This document shows, piece by piece, positions 8,954-15,928 of a DNA stretch of 23,425 nt (position 1 is the stretch's first letter; every line of letters starts with the position of its first letter). Source of the stretch: CAYREE01 sp964423225 (GTDB lineage Archaea; Altiarchaeota; Altiarchaeia; IMC4; SCGC-AAA252-I15); contig CAYREE010000020.1 of the NCBI GenBank assembly GCA_964423225.1, positions 1-23,425 of the forward strand, given 5' to 3'. The position numbers and the translations under genes are program-made. The notes below the pieces were generated by a model. It saw only the letters and a list, made by a program, of their open reading frames with translations, ran no database searches and was not told the DNA's origin.

Positions 8954-10129
8954 ATGAGAAACATAAATATTGAGTTTATGAAAGACCCAGTTCTTGAAAA
9001 ACATGACACAGAGCTTGTTGAGAGGAAGGGTATAGGACATCCGGATAGTATCTGTGATGGTATAGCTGAAGCTGTGAGCAGGGCTTTGTCCGGCGAATAT
9101 ATGAAACGTTATGAGCATATTTTGCATCATAACACAGACCAAGTTGAATTGGTTGGTGGAAAAAGCATTCCTGAATGGGGTGCTGGAAAGATTGAGAAAC
9201 CAATGTATATTCTTTTAAGCGGTAGGGCGACAACGACAGTTGACGGGGAAGATATCCCTGTTGGTGATATTGCATTAAATGCTGCGGAAGAGTTTTTACA
9301 TGGTCTTTTAAGTGATGTGAAAGTAGGGAAGGACATATTATTGGATCAGAAGATAGGTCTTGGATCAACGGATTTGAGAGATGTTTTTGGTCGGGATGGA
9401 ATACCCAAAAGCAATGATACGTCTTTTGGTGTGAGTTTTGCCCCTTTTAGCCTTACTGAAAAACTAGTCTATGAGACTGAAGTCTTTATGAACGGTAAGA
9501 TGAAGAAGAAAGTCAAGTCTAGTGGAACAGATATTAAGGTGATGGGTGTACGTCATAATGATGAGATTACATTAACGATGTGTAATGCAATGGTTTCTGG
9601 CGAGATTGCGAGTTTTAAGGATTATAAATCCATTATGGAGGAAGAAACTGAGATTGTCAAGGATTTTGTTGCAGGCATTACTGACAAACCAGTCACTATT
9701 GATATCAATACAGCCGATAATTATGAGGATGAAGAAGTATTTCTGACTGTTACTGGTACAAGCGCCGAGCATGGAGACGATGGTTCAGTTGGCCGTGGAA
9801 ACAGGGCTAATGGATTGATCACACCCTATAGGCCTATGAGTATGGAGGCGACGGCGGGTAAGAATCCGGTTAATCATGTTGGCAAGCTTTATAACCTATT
9901 GTCTAAGGAGATGGCTGAGCAGATTGCGGCTGAAACGTGTTGTGAACAGGTTTATGTGCGTTTGATGAGTCAGATCGGCAAGCCTATCGACAAGCCTTTA
10001 TGTGCAGATATTCAGATCTGGGGTGAAAAGGGTTGTGAGGATAAGGCAAGGAAGATTGCTGACAATTGTCTTGAAAATGTTACGGATTTGACTCAGAAGT
10101 GTTTGAAGGGTCAAGTGATGACGTACTAA
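8954..10129 (+). CDS. mat: Archaeal S-adenosylmethionine synthetase (methionine adenosyltransferase)
   Basis: Makes S-adenosylmethionine from methionine and ATP in the cytoplasm, supplying methyl groups for RNA, protein and lipid modification. The sequence belongs to the archaeal MAT family rather than bacterial MetK: it has VERKGIGHPDSICDGIAE near the N-terminus and EHGDDGSVGRGNRANGLITP and ATAGKNPVNHVGKLY toward the C-terminus. With the ATG at 8954 the protein is 391 residues and begins MRNINIEF, like family members that start MRN. A GTG at 8945 would overlap the radA stop by 4 bases and add three residues; I prefer 8954. It lies 5 bases after radA with no promoter between, so an operon is likely. 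A perfect hairpin terminator follows. Confidence 0.95.
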   Translation: MRNINIEFMKDPVLEKHDTELVERKGIGHPDSICDGIAEAVSRALSGEYMKRYEHILHHNTDQVELVGGKSIPEWGAGKIEKPMYILLSGRATTTVDGEDIPVGDIALNAAEEFLHGLLSDVKVGKDILLDQKIGLGSTDLRDVFGRDGIPKSNDTSFGVSFAPFSLTEKLVYETEVFMNGKMKKKVKSSGTDIKVMGVRHNDEITLTMCNAMVSGEIASFKDYKSIMEEETEIVKDFVAGITDKPVTIDINTADNYEDEEVFLTVTGTSAEHGDDGSVGRGNRANGLITPYRPMSMEATAGKNPVNHVGKLYNLLSKEMAEQIAAETCCEQVYVRLMSQIGKPIDKPLCADIQIWGEKGCEDKARKIADNCLENVTDLTQKCLKGQVMTY

Positions 10130-10143
10130 GCAGTCATATCTAG

Positions 10144-10182
10144 TGGCCCAGGATTATATGGGCCATAAATCTTTTTTTTTTT
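10144..10182 (+). terminator. Perfect hairpin with T11 after SAM synthetase gene
   Basis: TGGCCCA (10144-10150) and TGGGCCA (10159-10165) pair perfectly over 7 bases around an 8-base loop. They are followed by TAAATC and eleven T (10172-10182). This has the form of a bacterial-style intrinsic terminator; in archaea the T-tract alone is known to promote termination. Confidence 0.75.
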
Positions 10183-10252
10183 ATTGTCTTCTTGTTTGAT
10201 TCTTTGTTTTTGATGGTATCCTTTTTATTTGTTCTAACATATTTTTTAATTG

Positions 10253-10705
10253 ATGCTTGAGGGGTTGATTATCGAGTTGTCAATGATCTTGAAAGTGGTT
10301 TTAGCTGCTTTTTTCGGTTTATTGATTGGTTTGGAGCGTGAGGGGGGTAGGAAAGGCGCTGGTTCGAGGACTTTTTCTCTTTTGTGTATGGGCTCGGCTT
10401 TATTCACGCTTATGTCTGTATATGGGTTTCCTGGATCCAAAGCCCCGGAACGTCTTGCAGCGCAGATTGTTTCTGGTGTTGGATTTATTGGGGCTGGCGT
10501 GATTTGGCGTGAACGTGGGGAATTACTGCATGGTATTACGACGGCGGCGGGTATTTGGATTGCTGCTGCGGTCGGCATGGCTTTAGCATTAGACTTTTAT
10601 CTGATAGCATTGGTTACAACTGTGTTAACTATGATGATTTTTGCAAAAGGTCATCCTGTGAAAAAGGCTAAGAAGAATATTAGCAAATTGTTTCAACATA
10701 GCTGA
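10253..10705 (+). CDS. MgtC/SapB-family inner membrane protein
   Basis: Small polytopic membrane protein of 150 residues. It has the MgtC signature near the first helices (LLIGLEREGGRKGAGSRTF) and VSGVGFIGAGVIWRE, then a Thr/Ala-rich helix (GITTAAGIWIAAAVGMAL) and a final hydrophobic helix, giving about four to five membrane segments. It lacks the C-terminal ACT-like domain of the longer bacterial MgtC forms. Family knowledge: MgtC proteins are linked to growth in low magnesium and modulation of membrane ATPases, but the biochemical role of archaeal members is not established. Start chosen at ATG 10253; a TTG three bases upstream (10250) is possible. It is transcribed alone, after a strong terminator, and converges on the DUF35 operon. 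Confidence 0.88.
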   Translation: MLEGLIIELSMILKVVLAAFFGLLIGLEREGGRKGAGSRTFSLLCMGSALFTLMSVYGFPGSKAPERLAAQIVSGVGFIGAGVIWRERGELLHGITTAAGIWIAAAVGMALALDFYLIALVTTVLTMMIFAKGHPVKKAKKNISKLFQHS

Positions 10706-10837
10706 TTTTTATTAGTTTTTACAGACGCAACATGTTGTGGTCCCTATACAACAGAATTTCTTACAAACAAGGTTCCGACACCAGAAGATGTTGCGATATG
10801 CAGGACTCTTCCAGTGGTTGTGTAGGCCTAGGATATA
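10706..10837. other. Convergent intergenic region with tRNA-sized inverted repeat
   Basis: Lies between the ends of the MgtC gene (+) and the DUF35 operon (-). It contains an exact 8-base inverted repeat, CGCAACAT at 10726-10733 and ATGTTGCG at 10788-10795, enclosing TGTTGT/ACAACA (10734-10752 region) and a GGT/ACC mini-stem. It could fold into a roughly 70-base branched RNA, or be an inactive remnant. It does not satisfy tRNA rules. No gene is seen. Confidence 0.35.
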
Positions 10838-11242
10838 TTACTCGATTAGTTTAAACTTGTATCCGTATCTGATGATGCCTTCTTCGTCGTCGGCAACGAT
10901 TTTCCTGAAAATCATCTTGACCTTTTTTCCGATCTCAACATTTTTGATATCACAGTCGACTATTTGAGAAGTTAGCATAGCATTACCCTCGTTAAGCTTT
11001 ACGACGGCAAGCACATATGGTTTCATAAAGTCGAATCCTGTAGGCGCGGCTCTAACGATTGTATATGAATAGATTTCTCCTTTTCCACTGAATCTGAATT
11101 CTTCGACGACGCCTTTTCTACGGCAGTCTGGACAAAGGGTTCTTGGCGGGAAGAATTTTGCATCGCATATTGTGCATTGTGTTCCGATAAGATTGTATCT
11201 TGGTTGGATAAGCCTCCAGTGTAATGCCAGTCCCTCACTCAT
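10838..11242 (-). CDS. DUF35 zinc-ribbon/OB-fold protein of the HMG-CoA synthase-thiolase complex
   Basis: A 134-residue protein with an N-terminal rubredoxin-like zinc ribbon, Cys23-x2-Cys26 and Cys37-x2-Cys40 (CTICDAKFFPPRTLCPDC), followed by an OB-fold (FSGKGEIYSYTIVRAAPTGF onward). Family knowledge: in methanogenic archaea this DUF35 protein bridges acetoacetyl-CoA thiolase and HMG-CoA synthase, forming a shared CoA-binding channel that pulls the unfavourable thiolase reaction forward. Here its start overlaps the thiolase stop by 4 bases (ATGA type), and it is the last gene of the minus-strand operon, so the same complex is expected. All four zinc ligands are present. Other DUF35 proteins work with unrelated thiolases, but the context makes this assignment strong. 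Confidence 0.92.
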   Translation of the reverse strand: MSEGLALHWRLIQPRYNLIGTQCTICDAKFFPPRTLCPDCRRKGVVEEFRFSGKGEIYSYTIVRAAPTGFDFMKPYVLAVVKLNEGNAMLTSQIVDCDIKNVEIGKKVKMIFRKIVADDEEGIIRYGYKFKLIE

Positions 11243-12411
11243 CTTTCATCACCTTCAAATATGTGTACTAGGCTTGTAGCACCACTACCACCAACATTAT
11301 GTGTTAAACCGATCTTAGCATCCTTTATCTGTCTTTTATCTGCTTCGCCTCGTAACTGTAGGACTGCTTCGATTGCTTGTGCAATACCTGTTGCGCCGAC
11401 TGGATGTCCTTTTGATTTTAATCCGCCACTAGTGTTGATTGGCTTAGATCCGTTTAGTGTTGTTTCACCATTCTCTGTGAATTTTCCGCCTTCTCCGATA
11501 TTGCAGAATCCTAGGCTTTCAATCGCCATGAGTTCGGCGATAGTGAAGCAGTCGTGTACTTCAGCAAAGTCAATGTCTTTTGGTTTCACACCAGCCATAT
11601 CATATGCGATCTTACTTGCCTTGTTTGATGCGGCAGTCTGTGAGAGGCTCTTGCGATCATGTAATGCTAGCGTGTCGGATGCTTGTCCGCTACCTGTTAT
11701 CCAGACTGGATTATCAACTAGTTTTTTAGCTTTTTTCTCGGTTGCTAGTATGACTACAGCCGCACCATCTGTTATGGGAGAACAATCCAATAGTTTTAAT
11801 GGGTCTGATATTGGAGTCGAATTCATGACCTGTTCTACTGTAACCTTGTTTCTGAATTGTGCGTTTGGATTAAGGCTTCCATTATGATGGTTTTTAGCTG
11901 CCACCATAGCTAATTGTTCTTCGGTTGTCCCGTATTCGAGCATATGTCTTCTGGCCATCAGAGCGTATAGTGCGGGGAATGTTGCTCCATGGAATGCTTC
12001 CCATTCCTGGTCTCCTGCACCTGATAATGCAACTGTTGCATGTGATGTGCTTACGTCTGTCATCTTTTCGACACCGCCTACAACGACTATATCCTGCACT
12101 CCTGACTTGATTGATAGGAATCCGCTTCTTAGTGCGAGTCCTCCAGATGCGCATGCAGCCTCGACTCTTGTTGCAGGTATGTCGATTAGTCCTGCATAGT
12201 CTGCTACCAATGCGCCAATATGCTCTTGCTGTATGAATAATCCCGGGGTCATCGATCCTACGAATATTGCGTCTACTTCATTTCCGTCGATATTAGCATC
12301 GATAATGGATTTTGCACCTGCTTCTGTGATGAGGTCTCGGTAGCTTTTATCCCATGATTCTCCGAATTTTGTCATACCGATCCCGATGATTGCAACACGG
12401 TCTTTACTCAT
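11239..12411 (-). CDS. Acetyl-CoA acetyltransferase (archaeal acetoacetyl-CoA thiolase)
   Basis: Condenses two acetyl-CoA to acetoacetyl-CoA, the first step of the mevalonate route to archaeal isoprenoid lipids. It has 390 residues and belongs to the SCP2-like thiolase group used by archaea. The nucleophile Cys87 lies in VEAACASGG; His residues occur in EVHDCFTIAE and GGLKSKGHPVGATG, and THNVGGSGAT near the C-terminus completes the active-site loops. No second C-terminal Cys of the classical biosynthetic thiolase type is seen, as is usual for this group. It overlaps HMG-CoA synthase upstream and DUF35 downstream by 4 bases each, implying translational coupling and a fixed complex. Confidence in function is high because of this neighbourhood. 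Confidence 0.94.
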   Translation of the reverse strand: MSKDRVAIIGIGMTKFGESWDKSYRDLITEAGAKSIIDANIDGNEVDAIFVGSMTPGLFIQQEHIGALVADYAGLIDIPATRVEAACASGGLALRSGFLSIKSGVQDIVVVGGVEKMTDVSTSHATVALSGAGDQEWEAFHGATFPALYALMARRHMLEYGTTEEQLAMVAAKNHHNGSLNPNAQFRNKVTVEQVMNSTPISDPLKLLDCSPITDGAAVVILATEKKAKKLVDNPVWITGSGQASDTLALHDRKSLSQTAASNKASKIAYDMAGVKPKDIDFAEVHDCFTIAELMAIESLGFCNIGEGGKFTENGETTLNGSKPINTSGGLKSKGHPVGATGIAQAIEAVLQLRGEADKRQIKDAKIGLTHNVGGSGATSLVHIFEGDER

Positions 12412-13457
12412 TTTTCTAGTGCCACCCCCTTTAATTTGCTCTTGTATTTTGCATATATGGCATAATCAATGTATTCTTTGTCTTCTATCATCTTTTTGAG
12501 TGGATATGGGTTTTTGTTTTCCGCTAACTTGTCTGTAGCCTCTATTATGAATGAATCGCTTCCAGCCCCGCTTCCATAAGAAGTTAGTAGGATCAGGTCT
12601 CCGGGTTTTGCCACATCTAATACTGCGGCCAGTCCAAGTGGTGATGCGCCACTATAAGTGTTTCCTATCCATGGAGTTAATAATCCGTCTTCTAGCTGTT
12701 CTTTCTTAAAGTCTAGCATTTTACCAACTCTTAAAGGGAATTTTCCATTGGGCTGGTGGAATACTGCGTAGTCGAAGTCTTCTGGTTTTAATTTGTTTTT
12801 TTTCATTATCCTTGTTGATGCTTCAGTTACATGTCTGAAGTATGCTGGTTGTCCTGTGAACCTGGATCCATGTCGTGGAAATGATTGTCCTTCACGTCTC
12901 CAGAAGTCGGGTGTGTCTGTTGTATAAGAGTATGTATCCTTGATTTCTGCGATAGCATTTTTTCCGCCGATGATGAATGCTGCTCCTCCCGCGGAGGCTG
13001 AGTATTCTAGGGCGTCTCCAGGTTTTCCCTGGGATGTGTCAGCACCGATTGCCATACCATACTTTGCGATGCCTGATTTGGTTAGTCCTAGACATGTTTG
13101 GATAGCTGCTGTTCCTGCCTTGCATGCGAATTCATAGTCTGCTGCCGTCATGTGTGGTGTTGCATTTATCGCTTCTCCCACAATTGTTGCAGTTGGCTTT
13201 ACTGCATATGGGTGAGATTCTGAGCCGACATAGATGGCTTCGATGTCGTGGGGATCTACTTTAGAATGTTCACATGCTATTCGGGCTGCTTCAACACTTA
13301 TTGTTATAACGTCTTCATCCATGGCTGGGACGCTTTTTTCATGGATATTTAATCCCTTTTCGATTCTTGTACCGTCTTCTCCCCAGACTCTCGCTATTTC
13401 AGATGATTTTATCCTGTATCGTGGGACATATGCCCCGTATCCAACTATTCCAAACAT
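12408..13457 (-). CDS. Hydroxymethylglutaryl-CoA synthase
   Basis: Adds acetyl-CoA to acetoacetyl-CoA to give HMG-CoA, the committed precursor of mevalonate and archaeal membrane lipids. It has 349 residues, the archaeal length. The catalytic set is visible: a Glu in VPAMDEDVITI (Glu48), Cys112 in YEFACKAGTAA and His234 in AVFHQPNGKFP. The SGAGSDSF segment near the C-terminus is also typical. The ATG is 7 bases from the stop of the HTH regulator, separated by an A-rich tract, and its own stop overlaps the thiolase start. HMG-CoA reductase and later pathway genes are not in the window. Confidence 0.95.
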   Translation of the reverse strand: MFGIVGYGAYVPRYRIKSSEIARVWGEDGTRIEKGLNIHEKSVPAMDEDVITISVEAARIACEHSKVDPHDIEAIYVGSESHPYAVKPTATIVGEAINATPHMTAADYEFACKAGTAAIQTCLGLTKSGIAKYGMAIGADTSQGKPGDALEYSASAGGAAFIIGGKNAIAEIKDTYSYTTDTPDFWRREGQSFPRHGSRFTGQPAYFRHVTEASTRIMKKNKLKPEDFDYAVFHQPNGKFPLRVGKMLDFKKEQLEDGLLTPWIGNTYSGASPLGLAAVLDVAKPGDLILLTSYGSGAGSDSFIIEATDKLAENKNPYPLKKMIEDKEYIDYAIYAKYKSKLKGVALEK

Positions 13458-13464
13458 TTTTTTT

Positions 13465-14163
13465 TTACTGGATTTTTTTCCTTAGTCGTTTGACTATTTC
13501 TTCTTCTGTTTTGATCTTTGATACTCCAAGGGGGATTCCCTCGATTTCTGCGATGTGTTTTGCGAGTTTGTCCACGTCTTTTGGTAATAGTCCGTGTAGG
13601 ACTATCATCGCGGGTTTTGGTGATGTCACCTTTACTGCGACAAGTGGTGATCTACCATATGTGACTTTTGTGAATATTAATGCTCTTTTTGCGTTTGCTC
13701 CATGTATTTGTCCTAATTCTCTGTCAGACATACTTAATATGGCCTTTATACTATCGACTACTGTGTAGCCGTCTAGTTCTTTGTCTAACAATTTGTTATT
13801 GACTATCATCTCGCATCTTAGGGTTTTAGCCAGATGATTTGCCTTGATGGGTGTCAATAGTTCGCGTATGTCTAATATGGCATCGCTGCCTTTTTCAGAC
13901 AGGTCTGTCGTGATTTGTCCCCCGCACTCTTCATCCAATTCGATGAGTTTTTCAACGTATTTTCTAATGAAAGGTGTTCCCGGCGACTTTCTACGACTAT
14001 TCTCATAATCGGATATGACTGATGGTGTTACCTGCATCTTTGCTGCAAGCGCAGCTTGTTTTATCCCGAATAATGCCCTCCATTTCTTCAATATTGTGGA
14101 TGGTTGTTTTGCTAGCGTTATCTCGCCTGCAATGGTTTTTGCAAGTATTTGTCTGGATGTCAA
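13465..14163 (-). CDS. HTH (XRE-type) regulator at head of HMG-CoA synthase operon
   Basis: A 232-residue predicted DNA-binding protein of the archaeal group (COG1709-like) often encoded next to HMG-CoA synthase. A Cro/C1-type helix-turn-helix covers about residues 24-72 (ILKKWRALFGIKQAAL, then VTPSVISDYENSRRKSPG). The C-terminal half (about 85-232) is a conserved alpha/beta domain of unknown ligand, with KVTYGRSPLVAVKV and PAMIVLHGL. The start is TTG at 14163: an in-frame TAA immediately precedes it, and the next Met is inside the HTH, so a non-ATG start is forced. It heads the mevalonate-entry operon and probably controls it and itself (inference). A near-palindromic operator candidate lies upstream at 14219-14236. 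Confidence 0.88.
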   Translation of the reverse strand: MTSRQILAKTIAGEITLAKQPSTILKKWRALFGIKQAALAAKMQVTPSVISDYENSRRKSPGTPFIRKYVEKLIELDEECGGQITTDLSEKGSDAILDIRELLTPIKANHLAKTLRCEMIVNNKLLDKELDGYTVVDSIKAILSMSDRELGQIHGANAKRALIFTKVTYGRSPLVAVKVTSPKPAMIVLHGLLPKDVDKLAKHIAEIEGIPLGVSKIKTEEEIVKRLRKKIQ

Positions 14164-14192
14164 TTACATCAACCAACTAAATAATCAGTTAT

Positions 14193-14200
14193 CCTTAATA
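14193..14200 (-). promoter_or_regulatory. TATA-like box for the HTH/HMG-CoA synthase operon
   Basis: Read on the minus strand as TTTATTAA, about 30-37 bases before the TTG start at 14163. It is the only good AT-rich box at suitable distance, consistent with a short leader. Confidence 0.35.
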
Positions 14201-14218
14201 AAAACAAACATAAAAATA

Positions 14219-14236
14219 ATACGTCAATTGTCGTAT
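14219..14236. promoter_or_regulatory. Candidate operator: 18-base near-palindrome
   Basis: ATACGtCAATTGtCGTAT matches its own reverse complement at 16 of 18 positions, failing only at the two lower-case T. It lies between the divergent HTH regulator and PIN ATPase genes, upstream of both TATA-like boxes. XRE-type regulators commonly bind such dyads; binding here is inferred. Confidence 0.45.
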
Positions 14237-14250
14237 ATTTGTCTTTTGTA

Positions 14251-14258
14251 TTTATAAA
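14251..14258 (+). promoter_or_regulatory. TATA box for PIN/PilT ATPase gene
   Basis: TTTATAAA centred about 36 bases before the ATG at 14290, predicting transcription from about 14280. A weak ribosome binding site (AGGGGT at 14279-14284) then lies at the very start of the message. This rules against the upstream TTG at 14239 as the start. Confidence 0.45.
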
Positions 14259-14289
14259 ACCATGTTTACTTACTAAAAAGGGGTATTAT

Positions 14290-15861
14290 ATGGAGTCGAT
14301 TATACCTGATACAAGCGTTATTATTGATTCACGGTTTAGAGAGTATATAGAAGAATCAACTGAGAAAATCCGCGTAATTATTCCGAATGCAGTCCTTGCA
14401 GAATTCGAGCATCAAGCTAAGAACGGGAGAGAGTTAGGTCTTGATGGATTATATGAATTGAATCAATTGCGTGAATTGAGTAAGTCAGGGGTAATTAGTC
14501 TTGAATACCGTGGTGAAAGACCCTCCTATGTCAAAGGCGAGATTAAAAACGATGTTCTTAACGAGATCGTCAGGGATACTGCGGTGACAGTTGAGGGTAC
14601 TCTAGTAACATCTAATGAAGTACAGCATCTTGCTGCAAAGGCTCATGGGATTGATGTCATTTACCTTGAACGAAAACCTGTTTTGAGTCAACCACAGGTA
14701 TTAGATTTGTTTGACGATAAAACAATGTCAGTTCACATAAAGGAAAACATCCCCATCTTCGCCAAGAAAGGAGATGTTGGCTCATTTGAACTAGTGAATA
14801 TTGCTTCCGAAGTATCAAGAGAACAGGCTGAGGAATATGCGAAACAACTAACTGAATATGCTCATATACACCCTAATGGTTTCATTGAAGATCAGCGTGA
14901 GGGAGCAACCATATTACAGGTTCAAGATTATCGTATTGTCGTCACAAGACCTCCTTTTAGTGATGGCATTGAAATTACACTGGTAAAACCCATTGTTAAA
15001 ACAATTCTTGAAGATTATAATCTTTCAGATAAACTGCTTGATAGGCTGGATTGTCAGGCTGAGGGCATACTTGTTTCAGGATCTCCCGGGCAGGGTAAAA
15101 GCACGTTTGCCCAAGCATTAGCTGAATACTATCGCTCTAAAAATAAGATCGTTAAGACCATGGAACATCCCCGAGACCTTCAGGTTAGCGGGTACATCAC
15201 TCAGTATGGTCCGCTTGAAGGAAGTATGGAGGATGCTAGTGATGTTCTACTTCTCGTTAGACCCGATTATACTATCTTTGACGAGGTTAGAAAAACCAGT
15301 GACTTTAAAGTTCTTTCAGACATGAGGCTTGCAGGAGTTGGAATGGTTGGGGTAACCCATTCTAGTAAGGCAATTGATTCAGTCCAACGTCTTATTGGTA
15401 GGGTGGAATTAGGTATGATACCTCATATCATCGATACAGTTATTCACATCAACAAGGGTTTGATTGAGAAAGTATATGAGCTTGCTATAAGTGTGAAGGT
15501 TCCACATGGTATGACGGAACGTGACCTATCGCGTCCAGTATTGCAGATTAGGGATTATGAGTCTGGTAATCCTGAATATGAGATGTATAGTTTTGGCGAT
15601 GAGGTTGTCGTTGTTCCTATTGGGAAGCCGTTATCATTCCGTCAAAGTACTAAGGAATTGACGATTTCAAGGACTAAAAAATTCATAATCCTCCGTTCAC
15701 TTGACCATATTAACAAGTATGTGGAGATTTATGTGGCTGATAAACTAATCACGACTGGAAAAATCAATAGATATGGGACTTACAGGCTTAGACGGAACTC
15801 TCATGAGGGTCGGATGATTGCCGATGCCATGTCTCGGGGAGACAAGATTTCTATTAAATAA
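14290..15861 (+). CDS. PIN domain and PilT-like ATPase (archaeal PINA family)
   Basis: A 523-residue protein of the conserved archaeal family that fuses a PIN nuclease-like domain to a secretion-type (PilT/VirB11-like) ATPase. The PIN domain (about 1-130) opens MESIIPDTSVIID with Asp7, then AEFE and the DTAVTVEGTLVTSN segment; the usual final acidic residue is Asn. A beta-rich linker precedes the ATPase: Walker A GSPGQGKS at 264-271, Walker B YTIFDE with Asp331-Glu332, and GVTHSS downstream. A KH-like basic domain ends the protein (about 450-523). Family knowledge: the Sulfolobus member PINA is a hexameric ATPase that promotes Holliday junction branch migration. ATG 14290 is chosen from the PIN start and TATA position. 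It is followed by mcm on the same strand, supporting a DNA-processing role. Confidence 0.88.
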   Translation: MESIIPDTSVIIDSRFREYIEESTEKIRVIIPNAVLAEFEHQAKNGRELGLDGLYELNQLRELSKSGVISLEYRGERPSYVKGEIKNDVLNEIVRDTAVTVEGTLVTSNEVQHLAAKAHGIDVIYLERKPVLSQPQVLDLFDDKTMSVHIKENIPIFAKKGDVGSFELVNIASEVSREQAEEYAKQLTEYAHIHPNGFIEDQREGATILQVQDYRIVVTRPPFSDGIEITLVKPIVKTILEDYNLSDKLLDRLDCQAEGILVSGSPGQGKSTFAQALAEYYRSKNKIVKTMEHPRDLQVSGYITQYGPLEGSMEDASDVLLLVRPDYTIFDEVRKTSDFKVLSDMRLAGVGMVGVTHSSKAIDSVQRLIGRVELGMIPHIIDTVIHINKGLIEKVYELAISVKVPHGMTERDLSRPVLQIRDYESGNPEYEMYSFGDEVVVVPIGKPLSFRQSTKELTISRTKKFIILRSLDHINKYVEIYVADKLITTGKINRYGTYRLRRNSHEGRMIADAMSRGDKISIK

Positions 15862-15917
15862 TTTTAAAGCTACATCTCCCTATAGCTAAACCCACCTTTT
15901 TTTGGGGATGGTTTAAT

Positions 15918-15923
15918 GGTGAT
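15918..15923 (+). promoter_or_regulatory. Ribosome binding site that selects a TTG start for mcm
   Basis: GGTGAT, a direct match to the Shine-Dalgarno consensus, lies 5 bases before TTG 15929. An in-frame TGA at 15920 excludes any earlier start. This fixes the unusual start codon. Confidence 0.7.
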
Positions 15924-15928
15924 GTAGT

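Noticed and set aside
10726..10795. tRNA gene
   Set aside because: The outer stem has tRNA-like span, but the anticodon and T stems do not pair on either strand and no TTCGA-type T-loop is present.
10737..10967. 76-codon plus-strand open frame after the MgtC gene
   Set aside because: Half of it is antisense to the DUF35 gene and the rest lies in the inverted-repeat spacer; no start signal or recognisable protein.
11261..11887. 208-codon plus-strand open frame
   Set aside because: Antisense shadow of the thiolase gene, whose protein has all catalytic motifs; the plus frame resembles no family.
14239..14289. TTG-initiated N-terminal extension of the PIN ATPase
   Set aside because: The TATA-like box lies inside it, and the PIN fold conventionally begins at the MESIIPDTS segment coded from 14290.
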